Notes under the pieces: model-generated | Databases searched by the model: none | Seen by the model: the letters and a program-made list of their open reading frames with translations, nothing else | What the model was told of the DNA's origin: nothing | Virus record (IMG/VR): IMGVR_UViG_3300012920_000069 | Span: 1 to 46,587 of that record | Source: a virus | DNA length: 46,587 nt | Reading direction: 5' to 3' (one strand) | Program-made: the position numbers and the translations under genes | Shown here: positions 25,096-33,862 of the stretch, piece after piece | Layout: each line of letters starts with the position of its first letter | Numbering within the stretch: position 1 is the stretch's first letter

Positions 25096-25656
25096 TTATT
25101 GTAATAATTTATTACCATTTACGAGCAAAATTGACATTTCGTGCTCATCTTTAAGTATAAAATCATATAAAAAATCGCTAAGACTTTTTATTTTATCCCT
25201 GGCATTAATTAATGAATCATATGCACTATCTGTATATTTTATTAATTTTTCACCATAATCTCTTACGCCACTTCTACGAAACATAGTATCTTTCACCCAT
25301 ACACCATCTTTATCTTTACCATTAGTTCGATACCACACAACATCTCCATCATATTCTCTGGTTTCTTTGATAGCCACTGAGAAATCAAACCCCATAACCG
25401 ATGAAATACTAGAAAAGGATACCGATAATTTATATTTTTTATCCATAGCTATCGGTGAAAATTTACCACCACTGCCATATTTTATTTCAATGTATATTTC
25501 TTTGGTAGTCTTGCTATTTTTATATAATTTATATGCACCCATGACTATATCCTCAAGTGATCCTAGGCTTGAATTACTCAGATTGCTATTCAAGCCTAAT
25601 GGTATACTAACTGAATCTTTGAGATTAGCTGTAAATAACCCTTTTGGATGTAACAT
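25096..25656 (-). CDS. Hypothetical protein, 186 aa
   Basis: I do not recognise this protein. It is a mixed alpha/beta sequence with a beta-rich centre (TTKEIYIEIKYGSGGKFSPI, FDFSVAIKETREYDGDVVWY) and a helical C-terminus (DSAYDSLINARDKIKSLSDF). The ATG at 25656 overlaps a short frame (25625-25717) in the other register, so either the gene starts here or a frameshift joins the two. No membrane segments. Confidence 0.65.
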   Translation of the reverse strand: MLHPKGLFTANLKDSVSIPLGLNSNLSNSSLGSLEDIVMGAYKLYKNSKTTKEIYIEIKYGSGGKFSPIAMDKKYKLSVSFSSISSVMGFDFSVAIKETREYDGDVVWYRTNGKDKDGVWVKDTMFRRSGVRDYGEKLIKYTDSAYDSLINARDKIKSLSDFLYDFILKDEHEMSILLVNGNKLLQ

Positions 25657-25717
25657 TCACATTCACAGCATGTTCTACTCCATCTATATGGAATTTCCAA
25701 GTTTTTACTTTTGGCAT
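25625..25717 (-). CDS. Possible 30-aa leader ORF
   Basis: An ATG at 25717 opens MPKVKTWKFHIDGVEHAVNV plus ten more codons, ending TAA at 25625-25627. The wording (W.F.IDGxEHxVxV...SKRVIY) looks like the start of a beta-sandwich domain, faintly recalling FAIM-type proteins, rather than random sequence. It overlaps the 25656 start in another frame, so it may be a broken 5' part of that gene or an independent small peptide. Weakly supported. Confidence 0.3.
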   Translation of the reverse strand: MPKVKTWKFHIDGVEHAVNVNVTSKRVIYS

Positions 25718-25723
25718 AATAAT

Positions 25724-25785
25724 ATCATTGTTTTTAATATTAACCAATATTAACTGGTTTAGTTACTAATATTAAAAACAATGAT
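25724..25785. terminator. Large intergenic stem-loop
   Basis: A 19-bp perfect stem (ATCATTGTTTTTAATATTA, 25724-25742, with 25767-25785) encloses a second small hairpin (AACCA...TGGTT). It lies between a minus-strand stop (25799) and the next minus-strand start. It could terminate transcription or shield the leader ORF. The stem contains T- and A-runs on both strands. Confidence 0.5.
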
Positions 25786-25798
25786 GCCACATATATGG

Positions 25799-26086
25799 TC
25801 ATTGTTGATTTTCTTTTAATAAATTACTTTCTTTAACCATTTCATTGGCTATGTTATAGCAATGTTTGGCTAATTCCGCTGATGGGGTGGTATTATTAGT
25901 ACTAGCTCTATGTTTAACAACCTGTATGTATTTTTTAGTAATGCTGGGATCAAACATTATAGATTTCAATATTTCTAATGCCATTATATCTACCATATCC
26001 AGATGTTGATATGGCAAATCATCTAATTTGCCATCTACTAACTTTTTCAATATAGTATCATCTAAATCTTCTGTTTTAGTGGTCAT
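25799..26086 (-). CDS. Hypothetical protein, 95 aa
   Basis: I do not recognise this protein. It is short, acidic at the N-terminus (TEDLDDTILKKLVDGKLDDL), otherwise helical (HLDMVDIMALEILKSIMFDP, ELAKHCYNIANEMVKES), and probably an all-alpha soluble protein. It starts 12 bases after the stop of the tagged protein at 26098 and is followed by the intergenic stem-loop at 25724-25785. Confidence 0.65.
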   Translation of the reverse strand: MTTKTEDLDDTILKKLVDGKLDDLPYQHLDMVDIMALEILKSIMFDPSITKKYIQVVKHRASTNNTTPSAELAKHCYNIANEMVKESNLLKENQQ

Positions 26087-26097
26087 AGTAAATATAT

Positions 26098-26460
26098 TTA
26101 CATTTTGAAATCTTTTTCTTTGAATGGTGGTAATCCATCGGTAAATACCAACCTAATAAAGCCATTAGATCCCATATCTAATCTATGGTATTTTAAATGA
26201 ATAGAACCATCTATAAATTTTGCATATTTGTTGGCTTTATCCTCATCCTCGAATCTCAGCGTAAATGTGAATGGTTGATTGGTTTTAGATATTTCGGATA
26301 TTGATTTTTTATCTGCTTCATCAAAAAGATATTTCAATTCAGTAAAATATTCATGAGAAATATTGGTTTTCATTAACCAATGTTTAACATCATATTTTTC
26401 ATTAATTTCAGTTGATTTAAATTTACCAAGTCTGCTTGGTAAATTGTTATTATTTCTCAT
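26098..26460 (-). CDS. Tagged small protein, 120 aa (LPxRLG leader)
   Basis: The leader NNNLPSRLGKFKSTEINEKY matches the next two upstream genes at residues 5-18 (LPxRLxKFKSTE), with INEK following. The body (about residues 30-120) is alpha/beta (FTLRFEDEDKANKYAKFIDG, SNGFIRLVF), comparable in layout to the 26472 protein but weakly similar in sequence. The three genes are probably diverged tandem duplicates. Confidence 0.72.
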   Translation of the reverse strand: MRNNNNLPSRLGKFKSTEINEKYDVKHWLMKTNISHEYFTELKYLFDEADKKSISEISKTNQPFTFTLRFEDEDKANKYAKFIDGSIHLKYHRLDMGSNGFIRLVFTDGLPPFKEKDFKM

Positions 26461-26471
26461 AAAGTAATATT

Positions 26472-26846
26472 TTAAAAGGTAACACGTTTAGATACATGGA
26501 TATTGATAATATAGTCATTATCATTATATCCAAGATCCATAACTTTTTTATTATCAGGTATATATATGTCTTCTGCCCCACTATATGATTTCATGATTTT
26601 ATTAAGTGATTTTTCATCTTTTAATAAGAACATATATTCTGCGGTATCTTCGTTATTATGGATTTCCACAACATCCACAGATAGTTTCCTTGCTTCTTTA
26701 ATAGCATCTAATATCATGTTGTGATATTCCATTTCACTTTCATACATGTCAAGATTTCCATTAACATCGGATTCATTGATATGTTTAGTAAATTCAGTTG
26801 ATTTAAATTTACTAAGTCTGTTTGGTAATCTCTTGTTGTTTTTCAT
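26472..26846 (-). CDS. Tagged small protein, 124 aa (LPxRL leader, INES)
   Basis: The leader NKRLPNRLSKFKSTEFTKHI is followed by NES, so an I-N-E-S site appears at about residues 23-26. The body is alpha/beta (DAIKEARKLSVDVVEIHNNE, YMFLLKDEKSLNKIM). It has the same layout as 26859-27254 (a helix with A.K.S.D.VE, then an acidic turn and a strand), so they are tandem paralogs. Function unknown. Confidence 0.75.
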   Translation of the reverse strand: MKNNKRLPNRLSKFKSTEFTKHINESDVNGNLDMYESEMEYHNMILDAIKEARKLSVDVVEIHNNEDTAEYMFLLKDEKSLNKIMKSYSGAEDIYIPDNKKVMDLGYNDNDYIINIHVSKRVTF

Positions 26847-26858
26847 TAATAATATTCA

Positions 26859-27254
26859 TTAACTTGTTTCACCATAATAAGATAATTGTTTGGGTAAATG
26901 AACCATTACAAAAAAATATTCATCTAAATCATAATCAATCCACTCTTCATCTAATTCATCTGCACCATCATATACATTTGTGGCTTTATGTTTATAGAGC
27001 TTTTTTTGAGCAGCTTCATTATCAAATACAAATACTATTACAGACTCTTCATCATCATCACTCACTTCAAGATGATCTATAGATGATTTCATCGCATCTT
27101 TAATAACAGCATTTATTAAATTTAAGTGTTTTAATTCATCTACATATGAATTAATAACTGAATCGGCTTTGGGGTATGATTCATTTATAGGCTTAGTGGA
27201 TTCATTTAATTTAAATTTACCAAGTCTATTGGGTAATTTATTACTATTTTTCAT
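26859..27254 (-). CDS. Tagged small protein, 131 aa (LPxRLG leader, INES)
   Basis: The leader NKLPNRLGKFKLNES is followed by TKPINES, giving two I/L-x-E-type sites. The body (NAVIKDAMKSSIDHLEVSDD, VIVFVFDNEAAQKKLYKHK) parallels the 26472 gene. It follows the 596-aa structural gene by 16 bases on the same strand, so it is probably expressed with virion genes. The preserved tag with a variable body suggests an N-terminal localisation signal, perhaps to the capsid. Confidence 0.75.
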   Translation of the reverse strand: MKNSNKLPNRLGKFKLNESTKPINESYPKADSVINSYVDELKHLNLINAVIKDAMKSSIDHLEVSDDDEESVIVFVFDNEAAQKKLYKHKATNVYDGADELDEEWIDYDLDEYFFVMVHLPKQLSYYGETS

Positions 27255-27270
27255 TGTATATTTGTTTATA

Positions 27271-29061
27271 TTAGAATAAAGTTCCTGCTACTCTTTCTGC
27301 TACTCTGACACCAGCAGATCCTATATCATGCTTAGGAGTAGATTTAAGGTTTTGGTTTTGATAATTTACACCATTTTTTGGTATGCTACCAACGTTAGTA
27401 TTAGTAGAAACCCCAGGTGTGGCAACAGTTGCAGCATGATTATTTGCATTATTTTGAGTAATATTTTTTAATGGTTCATGATAAATTCTACCTTCACCAT
27501 AGTTTAATATAGATTCCACACTACCTTTATCTCTTGGCATACCAGATTTCAATGTTACGGTAAATTTTAAAAATTCTGGGAAATCATCCACACCCAGGTT
27601 ACCATTCATAGACATTTCCCAACCAGTACATATTAAATTTCCTATACTCATTATAGGTCTATATGGATTTCCTATCACCATATGCCATTCACCAATAGGT
27701 GCTGATGACAACAGAGAGTGGAATCCTAATACTTGCGGTCTGGTCTTGGCACGTTCCAGATCCATGGCATATGTACCAACACCTTTTGCAACTCCACCTA
27801 TTGCTTTTAATGCGGTATCAAGATTACCACTCAATATACCACCTATTAATCCAGTCAATGTATCAAGTCCTCTACCAAGCGCAGTACCAGCTTGTTTTAT
27901 GAATGATTTTATATAAGTCCCATAATCACCACTATAAAACGCATTCTGGTCTCCCAGAAATCCGAATTGTTGGTTATCTGGGAGATATCTATTTGCTCCA
28001 CCCCAGAACTTGGCGTTGTTGTATGTTAGTGCCAACATCCTGCAAATAATATCAATCATAGCAATCCTAGGATTGATATTATTATAACTCCTCAATTGAT
28101 ATTCAAATGTTATGGTAAATTCTTGCACAGCTTCAATTCCTCTATCCTTTACATGGGTTTTCTTAATTACATTTGTATCACCATACAATGTATTGGGGTA
28201 GTTGGGATCTATAAGCCTAGCTGCATCTATTGCATCTTGTGCAAAATTACCAGTTTGATTTCTACTTTGATTAAAAAATGCATTACCATGTTTTAGGGTA
28301 TTCTGAGTTTTCTTGCCCATTTTATCAAAAAACGGGGTGTGTTCAGTCCCGCGTCCCGCGTCCCCCTGGACATCCCACACTTCTGCTTCCAACTCTGAAT
28401 AATTGATGGTGCCAGATACCTTAGTAAGTTCTTCAAGTTCGTTTTCGGTACCCGCACCAAAATATGTTACAGCTTGGACTATGGGTGGTATATTTCTACC
28501 ACCATGAAATTTCATATTATCAAAGGTGGGGTGGGGGAATCTCCTAAGAGTTATCAAATGGTTTAGTGGTATTTTACCATACCATTTAGCATATAAAAAA
28601 TCCTGTATATAATAGGGGTTATTAATTTGCTTTTTATAGGAAAAATCTTCTAAAATACCATCTATGGTTATTTTTCTACCACCTTTTGATTGAACTTTGG
28701 GAAATGCGCCATCTTTGCCTTCTATATCAAAAAAATCATTCTCATTGTCTATCGATGTATGATAAAATAATGATTCCTTACTACCAAGCGATTCTGCACC
28801 AAATTTTCCAGGTATTTGACGAACCTCTTGATAATTAGTATATACTCTTGATAATCTATTATCAGTAGATTTAATTGTGGTGGTTGTATCAACATTACCA
28901 CCACCATCAACACTGATAATATCAGATGTGGTGGGTGGTTGCTCATTAATAGCATTCTCTATGGGATTATTAGTATTAACAGGTAATTCATTATTCTTCT
29001 TTTTAACTCTATCTGTTATAGAGTTGCCAAGCATTGTTCTAAATTTACTAGTAGATCCCAT
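27271..29061 (-). CDS. Tail/baseplate structural protein, 596 aa
   Basis: The N-terminus is flexible and Asn/Thr-rich (to about residue 75), followed by a structured region with LITLRRFPHPTFDNMKFHGG, a Gly/Ala-rich hydrophobic segment (about 385-425), and a C-terminal domain GEWHMVIGNPYRPIMSIGNL ... FPEFLKFTVTLKSGMPRDKG ... GEGRIYHEP. The last pattern is one I associate with phage tail structural proteins sharing a fold with hub/tube adaptors (from memory). It is co-directional with the adjacent structural gene at 29074, 12 bases away. The exact role is unassigned. Confidence 0.7.
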   Translation of the reverse strand: MGSTSKFRTMLGNSITDRVKKKNNELPVNTNNPIENAINEQPPTTSDIISVDGGGNVDTTTTIKSTDNRLSRVYTNYQEVRQIPGKFGAESLGSKESLFYHTSIDNENDFFDIEGKDGAFPKVQSKGGRKITIDGILEDFSYKKQINNPYYIQDFLYAKWYGKIPLNHLITLRRFPHPTFDNMKFHGGRNIPPIVQAVTYFGAGTENELEELTKVSGTINYSELEAEVWDVQGDAGRGTEHTPFFDKMGKKTQNTLKHGNAFFNQSRNQTGNFAQDAIDAARLIDPNYPNTLYGDTNVIKKTHVKDRGIEAVQEFTITFEYQLRSYNNINPRIAMIDIICRMLALTYNNAKFWGGANRYLPDNQQFGFLGDQNAFYSGDYGTYIKSFIKQAGTALGRGLDTLTGLIGGILSGNLDTALKAIGGVAKGVGTYAMDLERAKTRPQVLGFHSLLSSAPIGEWHMVIGNPYRPIMSIGNLICTGWEMSMNGNLGVDDFPEFLKFTVTLKSGMPRDKGSVESILNYGEGRIYHEPLKNITQNNANNHAATVATPGVSTNTNVGSIPKNGVNYQNQNLKSTPKHDIGSAGVRVAERVAGTLF

Positions 29062-29073
29062 ATTATAATATTA

Positions 29074-30117
29074 TTAATTATTATCAGATAATATTAAAGA
29101 TATTATGGAACCAACCGGATCATTGTTAAATCCAAACACATTACCTTGTAGAGTTCTATTAATATCTTTGATGGATAAATCAACATTACCCAAATCACCG
29201 CTAAGAGCAGATTGAACCTGTTGATTTATTAAATTTCTTGCAGTATTTACAGATGATGATTTAATTTTATCAATTATTTTTGATCTATCATTAACTGGTG
29301 GATTTATTTTGTTATTATCATTACCAGTTTCACCAACCAATAAGCTTATGAAATCTAATTTGTGGTTAGATTCTAAATATCCTGGAATTATAGAAAAACT
29401 ATTAACAGCCATTTCAGGTTCTCCACTAGACATGGATGATAAGTATGGATGAGATTCAGTAAAATCAAACTTACATCTATCAAACACATATAATAAATGA
29501 TTTAATTTATTATTTAATGATATAAATCTGTCATTTGTGTTATCAGTTTCGGAAAATAACTGTTTATTAAAAGTTCTGAAATTTCTTATTTCAGAAACCA
29601 TTATATACATTCTAAATTCCAATAGATTGTCAGTAACCATCTGCCTCATGTAGGAATAATCATAAACAGATGACAAATACAATTCTATTAATTCAGTAAT
29701 TCTAAGATCAAATGATTCCAATGTATTTATAGTTAGCCTTTTTTCAGACATCCTAAATACAGATTCAGGAGAAAATAGATTTATGTTTTCAATGCCGGAT
29801 AATTCAGTGAAGTAATATGGATAATTCTGTACAATTTGTTGAAATCTTTTCTTGAATTTCAACAAATTGTTTGCTCTATCAGGTTCGTTTATATTTAGTA
29901 GATACCTATAAGCAGATGAATTTTCACTACTTTCACTAAATAGGGGACTAGCATTTTCATAGTAACTACTAAACTTACTTACATTACCATCAAAATCAAA
30001 GAAAATATTGAATGATAGCGTTGTTGGATCGTCTATCAAAAAATCATTCTTACTCTGATTACCTGACTTATTACTATTGTCGTAAAATTGCCTAATTCCC
30101 CTATTAACTGTATTCAT
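29074..30117 (-). CDS. Virion structural protein, 347 aa
   Basis: The N-terminal motif DPTTLSFNIFFDF and SPLF ... SAYRYLLNINEPDRANNLLK is followed by a helical middle (RFQQIVQNYPYYFTELSGIE, then LTINTLESFDLRITELIELY) and a Ser/Asn-rich C-terminus with a helix-rich end. I know this architecture only as a structural gene that neighbours the 596-aa type protein in Bacteroidota phages; the function within the tail or neck is not established. A perfect 15-bp hairpin (29831-29870) lies inside the gene. Confidence 0.65.
   Translation of the reverse strand: MNTVNRGIRQFYDNSNKSGNQSKNDFLIDDPTTLSFNIFFDFDGNVSKFSSYYENASPLFSESSENSSAYRYLLNINEPDRANNLLKFKKRFQQIVQNYPYYFTELSGIENINLFSPESVFRMSEKRLTINTLESFDLRITELIELYLSSVYDYSYMRQMVTDNLLEFRMYIMVSEIRNFRTFNKQLFSETDNTNDRFISLNNKLNHLLYVFDRCKFDFTESHPYLSSMSSGEPEMAVNSFSIIPGYLESNHKLDFISLLVGETGNDNNKINPPVNDRSKIIDKIKSSSVNTARNLINQQVQSALSGDLGNVDLSIKDINRTLQGNVFGFNNDPVGSIISLILSDNN
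29831..29870. repeat. Perfect 15-bp inverted repeat in structural gene
   Basis: ACAATTTGTTGAAAT (29831-29845) and ATTTCAACAAATTGT (29856-29870) enclose 10 nt, within the 347-aa gene. Confidence 0.9.
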
Positions 30118-30120
30118 ATA

Positions 30121-30531
30121 TTAAAAATCGCCATGTAACTCTCTACCATAATACTCATACCAATGATCGTGACATTTTTTAATGAAATTTTTATCATTTG
30201 ATTCATTGACTAGATAGTGTAGCATTTTAAAAAATGGCAATTGATCTTTAGTGTCCCTAACACCCACTTGATTTAAAGTATCAAAACTAAGTAAACTAAA
30301 TTTATGTTTAGTTTCATCATTTTTATCAACAAATTCCAAAGTAATGCTAGAACCATGGTTTCCAGTGGTATGGTGAATGTCAAAACCAAGATGATTATAC
30401 ATGAGTTTAAAATCAAAATCATCAAAATCATTTGACATATTCAGATCCTTGAATAGCTTACCAATATCACCAGATCTATCAGACTCACTAATACTAGTGG
30501 ATAATGAAAACGGTTTAAGTCTATTATTCAT
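30121..30531 (-). CDS. Small paralog B, 136 aa
   Basis: It is a tandem paralog of the gene at 30524: shared order GDIGKLFKDLN / GDMSILFNDIN, LGFDIHH / LGFEITS, EFVDKNDETKHK / EFVDSSDERKPK, FFKMLHYLVNES / FFKLLSWMISNG and HDHWYEYYGRE / HSHWYAHFGQE. The N-terminus contains STSISES, an I-x-E site. The HxHW pair could bind a metal. Family unknown. The start overlaps the upstream paralog's stop by 8 bases. Confidence 0.72.
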   Translation of the reverse strand: MNNRLKPFSLSTSISESDRSGDIGKLFKDLNMSNDFDDFDFKLMYNHLGFDIHHTTGNHGSSITLEFVDKNDETKHKFSLLSFDTLNQVGVRDTKDQLPFFKMLHYLVNESNDKNFIKKCHDHWYEYYGRELHGDF

Positions 30532-30943
30532 AATTATTTTTAGTTATCGTGATGGGGTCATAATATTCTTGACCAAAATGTGCATACCAGTGAGAATGTG
30601 ATTTACCCAAAAGATTAGCAGATGATCCATTGGATATCATCCACGATAATAATTTAAAGAATGATGAATAATTTTTTATGTCATTCTTCTTTATAGAACT
30701 GGTTACACTATATCTGATTTCCACATATTTTGGTTTTCTTTCATCACTTGAATCAACAAATTCATATAATATCGTATCCACATTGCTACTTAATGAACTA
30801 GTTATTTCAAATCCTAGTACAGTGTATTTTAACGTAAAATCACTTGGTGAGATATCTTTTGGAGCGTTTATATCATTAAATAATATACTCATATCACCAA
30901 GTCTTCTGTCTTCATTGGTATTAGATGTTCTAGTTGGAATCAT
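30524..30943 (-). CDS. Small paralog A, 139 aa
   Basis: It is the upstream member of the tandem pair with 30121-30531 (roughly 30% identical by eye, same motif order). The N-terminus is basic/polar (IPTRTSNTNEDRRLGDMSIL). The conserved C-terminal GKSHSHWYAHFGQEYYDP keeps histidines and aromatic residues. The pair sits between the 347-aa structural gene and the 724-aa unknown gene, so a virion-related role is plausible but unproven. Confidence 0.72.
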   Translation of the reverse strand: MIPTRTSNTNEDRRLGDMSILFNDINAPKDISPSDFTLKYTVLGFEITSSLSSNVDTILYEFVDSSDERKPKYVEIRYSVTSSIKKNDIKNYSSFFKLLSWMISNGSSANLLGKSHSHWYAHFGQEYYDPITITKNNYE

Positions 30944-30965
30944 TATCTCAAAGTTTTATTATTTA

Positions 30966-33125
30966 TTATGTCAAATCTATAATATTTTTACCATATTTAG
31001 CCGTTTGTCTTAATCTGTGATTGCAATTACCACATATATAGAATCCCATATAGAATCCATTTGAAAATTCCGAACTAGCAGGATCTGATATTCTAGTATA
31101 TGGATGTACATTATCAAGTATTGAATTTCCACAATATGGTTTATGGATATGGCTTCTAAATTGCCTAAAATATACTGGTAATTTTTGTCTATCATCAATA
31201 TCAAGTAACCACACCAACTGACTATAATGGGTTATATATAATGAGAATATAAATTTGCTATTCCATCTACCACAATGCTTGCATTTTTCTTTATCACCAT
31301 TCCTATAATCTTTACCTATACCACCTTCACCAAAAAACAATGATGTGGTACCATATATAGTACCAAATTCATATCCTCCAATATTTCTTATGGCACCATT
31401 TAGTGATATTTTCCCATCATCACTAAATGATTCATATCCTATATTTTTAAAAAATAATCCGCTATTTTCGCCATCTTCTTTGTATTCGTATAGTTTATTT
31501 TTTATATCATGATACTTACTATTAACCATAGTAAGCAATTCTAATTTATCTTTATCTTTATTGGAAGATATATATTTATTTATATCACCCAATATTATAT
31601 CTTTTTGATCTTCCAATATACACCATTCCGCATATGCAGATAATTTTTCATGAGTAGACATAAAAGACCCATTATAGTTTTTAGTGTCTAACAGTTGGTC
31701 ATAATCTTTTTGTATCATCGATGAATGATCATCACCCTTAATTAAATTTATGGTTTCAACTATTTCATTATATACTATTTTATTATTGTCATCCCATCTC
31801 TCCATATTGGTAGTTTTCATTGGATCAAATGATCTACTAGAAGATATCTGTTTATCTATGAATTCTGAGGATGTCATTATGTTATCCAATATATGGTTAG
31901 TAATCATAATATGATCTATTATTTTCATGGATAACATAATCAAGAATAATCTTTGTCTAATAGATAATTCACTAATACCCATTTTTATGCTATTGTCATG
32001 AAATAGCACTAATTCATCTCCATCCAAATACGCCACTAAAATGCCGGAACATTTTATCTCTGCGGTTATTTTTGATTGTCTGTCTGTCTGTAAATTATTA
32101 TAAAATATGTGATCATACATTATACCAAGACTTCTCAGTTTATCTATGAGTATATTATCATAATGTAATTTTCTATCAAAATAATCCATTGATTTCCAGT
32201 CATTACGATCTATCGATAAATTAGATAAAAAATACTCAGTGTATTTTTTATATGTCAACTTATCAGATTGTTCATCATCATTAGATAAATTAGAGAATAT
32301 ATCATATGGTAATTCACAAGTGTCGTGTAACTCCTGGGCTTCTCTCCAAACAGACCGCCTATTTAATCTAGCCTTTTGTTGGTGTGGATTATCGAAATTA
32401 ACTCTATCAGTAGCTATCCATATTGTATCACCCTTATGTATAGATATTACCCAACTAGAATAAATTGGATTAATGTTATCCAATTTACCAAATAAGGTAA
32501 CAAATAGCTTATCTTCATCCTGTGATTTTATAAAATGCTTTTGATTTTTTAGATGATTAAAGTATGAAGTCATATCACCCGATAAATTTATTATATTACC
32601 TATTTCAAATTTATCAGATGCTAGTATTTTATCACCACCATCATAATATTTATATAATTTAAATCTAGAATTATTGCCAACCAATAAATCATAAGAATCA
32701 ACTAATAAATCATGTGGTTCAACAAAGAAATCATCTTGGATATTGGTATCTTTAAAAATTGGGTTTTTAAATAAGTCTTGTAATAGATCACTATAATCAT
32801 TTTGCATATAGTGATTATATGCGAACATTATCCTTTTTATTACATTAATAATACTTGAATTATAAGATAATGATTCATCACTAAAGTTATCTGGCTTTCT
32901 ATAAGATATGAATTCTGATAGATTATTAAATCCAAAACATATGTTCATCATACGAGATAAACCAACGCCATAATCATGTAATGAATTCATGGATTTATAT
33001 ACTGCGAGTTCTATGCCATATAATCTTATAGATCTTTTGATATGATCATCCCAGGTGTTGGTATCCCACCCAAATATAGACATTATATCAATACATATGT
33101 TTTTTAGTTCCTCTTTGTAATCCAT
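30966..33125 (-). CDS. Large unknown protein with C-terminal zinc finger, ~719 aa
   Basis: I do not recognise this protein. It is a long soluble protein, mostly helical, with a central region of moderate hydrophobicity and a C-terminal Cys/His cluster: CKHCGRW, then HKPYC, and YICGNCNHRLRQ near the end. This could form one or two zinc sites of the HNH/zinc-ribbon type, although no complete HNH motif is seen. I chose the ATG at 33125, which follows the nuclease stop by one base; one at 33140 would overlap that gene. Its place between the nuclease and structural genes gives no clear role. Confidence 0.65.
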   Translation of the reverse strand: MDYKEELKNICIDIMSIFGWDTNTWDDHIKRSIRLYGIELAVYKSMNSLHDYGVGLSRMMNICFGFNNLSEFISYRKPDNFSDESLSYNSSIINVIKRIMFAYNHYMQNDYSDLLQDLFKNPIFKDTNIQDDFFVEPHDLLVDSYDLLVGNNSRFKLYKYYDGGDKILASDKFEIGNIINLSGDMTSYFNHLKNQKHFIKSQDEDKLFVTLFGKLDNINPIYSSWVISIHKGDTIWIATDRVNFDNPHQQKARLNRRSVWREAQELHDTCELPYDIFSNLSNDDEQSDKLTYKKYTEYFLSNLSIDRNDWKSMDYFDRKLHYDNILIDKLRSLGIMYDHIFYNNLQTDRQSKITAEIKCSGILVAYLDGDELVLFHDNSIKMGISELSIRQRLFLIMLSMKIIDHIMITNHILDNIMTSSEFIDKQISSSRSFDPMKTTNMERWDDNNKIVYNEIVETINLIKGDDHSSMIQKDYDQLLDTKNYNGSFMSTHEKLSAYAEWCILEDQKDIILGDINKYISSNKDKDKLELLTMVNSKYHDIKNKLYEYKEDGENSGLFFKNIGYESFSDDGKISLNGAIRNIGGYEFGTIYGTTSLFFGEGGIGKDYRNGDKEKCKHCGRWNSKFIFSLYITHYSQLVWLLDIDDRQKLPVYFRQFRSHIHKPYCGNSILDNVHPYTRISDPASSEFSNGFYMGFYICGNCNHRLRQTAKYGKNIIDLT

Positions 33126-33126
33126 A

Positions 33127-33843
33127 TTACTTCCAATCATCTAATGAAAATTCATTTTCTATTACTAGGGTATCGCTAAAATAGTTTAGTCTAGTTATTG
33201 TTTCTAAATCATCTATTGACATAGAATAATTAAATATATTGTTATTGTTATTGTTACCATTATCAATTAAAAATGCTATGGATTTTTGGTATAATGGTGA
33301 ATGATAGATTTTGTAAAATTTGTCAGGTATATTTTTATTATCTTTATAGATTACTCCAGTAATCACTATTAAGAATACCATATTGTTTCTGGCATATCGC
33401 GCAAAGTGGTTTTCTAGTTTTCTCCATAAACCTCTATTAAATCTATAATATTGAGGAACAGTATTAGTATAAATCATAGTTTTATTGGCATAATTATTAT
33501 CCCAAGTAAAATCACCGAATGGAACCAGATGACCTCTATCATACAACATAGAATCGGCATTCAAATTTTTATAGAAACTATATCCTCTTTGGTATTTTTT
33601 ATCAATCTTTTTATCATATGTAAAATTTTTCCTATTACACTTAACAGAATTTGTATGATATAATATGTGTATTGACCAATCTGGTAACTTTCTTACTGTG
33701 TCAAACGAAATTGCAAAATCACCATGGTCTATCACTATACTTGTATTAGTGGGATAATACTGTGATAAATTCACATTTTGGGAATATGTTGTTTGAATAA
33801 TAAAAACCCAAACAACAACTAGTATATTTCTCATATTTCTCAT
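33127..33843 (-). CDS. Secreted DNA/RNA non-specific endonuclease, 238 aa
   Basis: The N-terminal signal peptide (RNILVVVWVFIIQTTYSQN, cleavage near residue 21) is followed by an Endonuclease_NS/NUC1 fold: the catalytic DRGH at residues 102-105 (H105 as general base), then ANKTMIYTNTVPQ (N127) and RFNRGLWRKLENH (N136, metal ligand type). Enzymes of this family cleave DNA and RNA non-specifically using one divalent metal. Export out of the cytoplasm is likely, perhaps to protect the producer from competing DNA or to scavenge nucleotides (inference). The start may be M1 (33843) or M4 (33834). It ends 1 base before the 33125 start. Confidence 0.88.
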   Translation of the reverse strand: MRNMRNILVVVWVFIIQTTYSQNVNLSQYYPTNTSIVIDHGDFAISFDTVRKLPDWSIHILYHTNSVKCNRKNFTYDKKIDKKYQRGYSFYKNLNADSMLYDRGHLVPFGDFTWDNNYANKTMIYTNTVPQYYRFNRGLWRKLENHFARYARNNMVFLIVITGVIYKDNKNIPDKFYKIYHSPLYQKSIAFLIDNGNNNNNNIFNYSMSIDDLETITRLNYFSDTLVIENEFSLDDWK

Positions 33844-33862
33844 ATTTTTGGATCAAATACAG

